This document shows positions 61,155 through 64,000 of a stretch of DNA of 64,000 bases, piece by piece. The stretch comes from Desulfoscipio geothermicus (GTDB taxonomy: Bacteria > Bacillota > Desulfotomaculia > Desulfotomaculales > Desulfallaceae). Numbering within the stretch: the stretch's first letter is position 1; every line of letters starts with the position of its first letter. The notes under the pieces were generated by a model. It searched no databases and was not told the origin of the DNA. It saw only the letters and a program-made list of their open reading frames with translations. Both the position numbers and the translations under genes were made by a program. Location of the stretch: the NCBI GenBank assembly GCA_016841645.1, contig JAENYS010000010.1, positions 1 to 64,000 on the forward strand. Reading direction: 5' to 3'.

Positions 61155-63310
61155 GGGGCAATGTAGGTTTTGGTCCAACCGGCCAGAGATGGCGCCTGTC
61201 CGGAGTCCAACAGATTATGCCATTGTTGATCGGTTAAACGGTCTTCGAGCGGCCAGGAGAATTCATAGTGGGAGTAAACACCGCCCCGGGCAATTCTCAG
61301 GCTGTCATCAACGGGCACAATTGCATAAATTTCAAAGATGTGCCCCGTAGCCTCCTGCAACACCAGGCCATTTGGATCGGTGGCCACATCAGTTACCAGT
61401 GCGGCAGGGTTATCTTCTATCGCGGAGCGGTGATCCACCCCGGTATCTGCCAGCGCCTCCAGCCAGAAATGCTCCAACTGCCCTCCGTAAGAACGAATTA
61501 ATTCATATTCCGCATCGGTAAGCGTGACATCATTAAGTTCTTTTTCAGATATGGTTTTTAAAGAGAGAGCCAACTGCTCCAGCCGGTCCAGGCTGTCGCA
61601 TTCTTTTTCGGCCAGCAGCCCCCGCGCAGCCAGGCCATCCCGCGTTAAGTCCACCAGCGCAGCCAAACGGGCATACAGATGCGGGTTGGGCTCCACATAA
61701 CCGCGGTCATCCACACCAACCATACCTCCGCCCATTTCAGCGTAAACCTGTTTGGCGTAAAGGATGGTATCGTGCTTAAGTTCGGTCCAACTGGCCAAAA
61801 GGGTATTCAGATCTTTTCTGGCCCAGGCTTGATTCTGCATAAATGAAGGATACCCGACCCCTCTTTCCTGCAGTAATGAATCAAGAGCATAAAGCCAGCC
61901 CCAGTAAAGGTTTTGGGTCCAGGTTTCTTTATCTAGGCCGGCAATATATTGCTGCATTTTATGCATGTTATCAGAGTAGCCCGCGTACTGCGTTTCTCCT
62001 TCAGCGTCCAATATGGCGTAAGCTTCCTTGGAGCCTAGCGCGGCGGGTATGTCCAGGTCTTTAGGCAACATTCTTTGTTCGCCCTGGTTATTTTCTCCTA
62101 CCTCACGGTAAACCAGCCGCTGGAATATAGAAGCATCCAGTGTAAACCGCTGCCCCATAAAACGAAAGCCTTTGATTTCCCGCGCGCGGTCAGGATGGAT
62201 GTCTTCGTTATAAACGGGAATGGAGTTGAACACCGGAGGTTCCAACTTGGCTGTCGCCTGCATAAAGGCCTGCCATTGCTTGCCACCTGAGGTTACAACC
62301 TGTAGACTGGCCTTGTTACCATAAGTTTTATTTAACAGTTTCCGGTATTGTAGATATGACAGGTCGTCGGCCAGACCGACAAAAAAGTTAGTTGGCTGGT
62401 AGATCTTATCCCATTTTTGTCCGTTGCCGTCTTCACTAAGCGCCAGGGTCATCAGAACAGCAGATTTGGTTTCATCTACACTCTTCAGCCGGAAAGTCAT
62501 TCTGCCGTACCACATCATCGCCTTGAAATATGACTGCAGCAGATTGTCATTGGCATAGTGACCCCGGGGTATGTACTGGGAGTAATCTTCCTGCAGGAAT
62601 TCCGTATTATTTAGTTTTTGCCCCATATTCATCAAAGGTGATTTCTGGATACCGGCACTTATTTCGATAAGCCGCAGTTCTTCTGCAACCTCTTGCTTTA
62701 CTGGGGCCGGAACAGTCATTTGCGGGTCTAACAGCTTGCCGGCCACAGCGAAAAAGCCCAGGTTCCTTCTGGCGGCGTTTTCCCAATCGCTGCCTTTAAG
62801 GGCGTTATACTGTTTTTCAGATGCGAAAAGCATAGCTGCGGTAAGCTCTTTTAATTCCGGGGCCAGTTTTTCCTTTTCAGTAACCCGCAGCAGGTGGTTG
62901 AAGAACAAGTGGTAATTATGCAGCATTGAGTCGGTAGTAACAAAGCTGGGCACCGGATCATAGCTGTTGATTTCATAGAGCATAAAAAACTCCCGGTAGT
63001 TTTGATTAGGCACAACTACAAATCCGTTTTCTGTAAGTAACTGTTTGGCCTCCGGAGAGAATTGAAACATATCCTTGTTAGTTACATTGCCCAGCCCCGG
63101 CTCTACATCATAGGGTTTCAGTGCCGGGGAAAAGTCAACAGGCACATCTTTATAAGTCGCAAAAGCCGAAGCTTGGGCCACCGGTATCCCGTTTTTTCCT
63201 GTGGTATCATCCTGCCCCGCTTGCCCGGAGTTACCGCTGCAGCCCGACATAGCGGCAACAAGCAACAACAGGCTGATCATCCACACACCGATTATATTTG
63301 TCCTTTGCAT
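61151..63310 (-). CDS. DUF3160 domain-containing lipoprotein
   Basis: 719 residues. The signal peptide ends in the lipobox MSGC (Cys at about 24), then a polar linker and a large DUF3160 region (about 60-710) rich in helix, with FVTTDSMLHNYHLFFNHLLR, RGHYANDNLLQSYFKAMMWYGRM, MGGGMVGVDDRGYVEPNPHLY and the terminal GVYSHYEFSW segments. The family has no known activity. ATG 63310 (minus) follows AAAGGAGGT. It overlaps the CapA-like gene by four bases, so the two exported proteins are translationally coupled. Confidence 0.88.
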   Translation of the reverse strand: MQRTNIIGVWMISLLLLVAAMSGCSGNSGQAGQDDTTGKNGIPVAQASAFATYKDVPVDFSPALKPYDVEPGLGNVTNKDMFQFSPEAKQLLTENGFVVVPNQNYREFFMLYEINSYDPVPSFVTTDSMLHNYHLFFNHLLRVTEKEKLAPELKELTAAMLFASEKQYNALKGSDWENAARRNLGFFAVAGKLLDPQMTVPAPVKQEVAEELRLIEISAGIQKSPLMNMGQKLNNTEFLQEDYSQYIPRGHYANDNLLQSYFKAMMWYGRMTFRLKSVDETKSAVLMTLALSEDGNGQKWDKIYQPTNFFVGLADDLSYLQYRKLLNKTYGNKASLQVVTSGGKQWQAFMQATAKLEPPVFNSIPVYNEDIHPDRAREIKGFRFMGQRFTLDASIFQRLVYREVGENNQGEQRMLPKDLDIPAALGSKEAYAILDAEGETQYAGYSDNMHKMQQYIAGLDKETWTQNLYWGWLYALDSLLQERGVGYPSFMQNQAWARKDLNTLLASWTELKHDTILYAKQVYAEMGGGMVGVDDRGYVEPNPHLYARLAALVDLTRDGLAARGLLAEKECDSLDRLEQLALSLKTISEKELNDVTLTDAEYELIRSYGGQLEHFWLEALADTGVDHRSAIEDNPAALVTDVATDPNGLVLQEATGHIFEIYAIVPVDDSLRIARGGVYSHYEFSWPLEDRLTDQQWHNLLDSGQAPSLAGWTKTYIAP

Positions 63311-63855
63311 TTAGATTTACCTCCTTTTAAAAGCAAATTAATAAGCAATATAGAGCTATAGAATATATACCGCTTGTACGTTAATTATACATTTATGTGT
63401 TAAATGTGACTATTCAAAAATGCTAGGTCAGCCAAAAGATTGCTAATGTTTAAAAATATATATACAAAACCAATGTTCGTTTTATCTTGGAAACTACTTG
63501 GTTTTTTTGTTTGTGACCTATCATCTCAAAAATATGTTAAAATTAATTCGTAATTAAGACTTAACAACTTATCCGGAAATAATCAATGATGCGGTTAAGA
63601 TCTTTTAATATAATGTTTTCGGAGTTTGGCGGGATGAAGAATGCACGGGATTATATCAAATCAAAAAAAAGACTAAATAAGCGAGTTCCGGGCTAATGGT
63701 TATGATTTAATTTTTGAAGGTGATGGCTTATATTCTAGTAGGACATCCCTGAATCAATTTCAAGGATTGCATTGTTTGTTTTATTAAAAAGATGCTAAAA
63801 TAATGTTGAAAATGTCAAAAAGGCAAACTATTACTTCATAAAATGAGTGCATAAT
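63311..63855. other. Intergenic region before the last gene
   Basis: AT-rich sequence between divergent lipoprotein genes. It should carry promoters for both. A weak hairpin (AAAACCAA with TTGGTTTT at 63466-63505, then more T) is visible; only very short ORFs without ribosome sites occur. Confidence 0.5.
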
Positions 63856-64000
63856 ATGAAAATTGATATGAATGGAAAAAGAAATAAGATCCCTTGCCAC
63901 AACGCTAATAAGAGACTTACCTGTATCCTAGTCCTATTAATCATGTTGATTATTTTAATGTTGGGATGTGGAACTCCTGAACCAAACTCTGATGTTCAGA
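63856..64000 (+). CDS. Lipoprotein, N-terminal fragment cut by the window end
   Basis: Frame open to the window edge (48 codons seen). A basic N-terminus (KRNKIPCHNANKR) leads into a hydrophobic core (LVLLIMLIILML) and the lipobox LGC followed by GTPEPNS, so a membrane-anchored exported protein is expected. Start ATG 63856 or 63868; no clear ribosome site before either. Function cannot be judged. Confidence 0.6.
   Translation, partial: MKIDMNGKRNKIPCHNANKRLTCILVLLIMLIILMLGCGTPEPNSDVQ

Noticed and set aside
60697-61350. 217-codon plus-strand ORF opposite the CapA-like gene
   Set aside because: Antisense shadow spanning the boundary of two well-supported minus-strand genes.
63613-63696. 27-residue ORF before the last lipoprotein gene
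   Set aside because: No ribosome site, no similarity recognised, and its length is expected by chance.

Overview
This window looks like the chromosome of an endospore-forming Gram-positive bacterium of the class Clostridia, most like the Desulfotomaculum/Pelotomaculum group. The support is an alpha/beta-type spore protein facing its germination protease GPR, the sporulation membrane protein YlbJ, RemA, RqcH, FapR-controlled fatty acid synthesis with FabK as enoyl reductase, an LL-diaminopimelate aminotransferase (DapL), a PASTA kinase locus, and frequent TTG/GTG starts behind strong GGAGG sites. The group assignment is inference from gene content. No rRNA, tRNA, CRISPR array or insertion sequence was found.

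Layout. 1-5.4 kb is an AT-rich accessory segment with three damaged genes: a HelD-like superfamily 1 helicase lacking its Walker A end, an Mrr-type restriction endonuclease whose start is separated from its body by two compensating frameshifts, and a GNAT acetyltransferase with a late frameshift. 5.4-7.2 kb is rqcH (minus strand). 7.4-10.2 kb is a full-length P-type Ca2+-ATPase homologue in which the main phosphoryl-transfer residues are replaced while the membrane cation-site residues remain; this is the most unusual gene in the window. 10.3-13.9 kb holds dapF, dapL and an aspartate aminotransferase. 14.1-17.5 kb is yicC-remA-gmk-rpoZ-coaBC. 17.8-18.7 kb is a variant cysteine synthase. 18.8-26.3 kb is a hypothetical gene, priA, def, fmt, a DUF116 gene, rsmB and rlmN.

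26.3-34.3 kb is a growth and cell-wall signalling cluster: two FHA proteins, a PP2C phosphatase, FtsW/RodA, a class B PBP, a PASTA Ser/Thr kinase, rsgA and rpe. It merges the actinobacterial fhaA-fhaB-pstP-rodA-pbpA-pknB order with the Firmicute rlmN-prpC-prkC-rsgA-rpe order. 34.4-37.8 kb has a BusR-like (GntR HTH plus RCK_C) regulator followed by a polar amino acid ABC importer with a long structured leader. 38.7-42.6 kb is the ribDE-BA-H operon behind a consensus promoter and an FMN riboswitch. 42.9-46.7 kb has rpmB (minus), recG, the spore protein gene and gpr (minus). 46.9-49.8 kb has rsmD, coaD, a coiled-coil protein and ylbJ (minus).

50.0-59.4 kb is the DUF177-rpmF pair, then fapR-plsX-fabH-fabK-fabD-fabG-acpP, a terminator, fabF-rnc and ftsY, with a FapR-like operator in front. 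fabK appears to start at ATT. 59.5-63.3 kb is a minus-strand pair of exported proteins (DUF3160 lipoprotein, then a CapA-like phosphatase with FG-GAP-like repeats). The window ends inside a new plus-strand lipoprotein gene.
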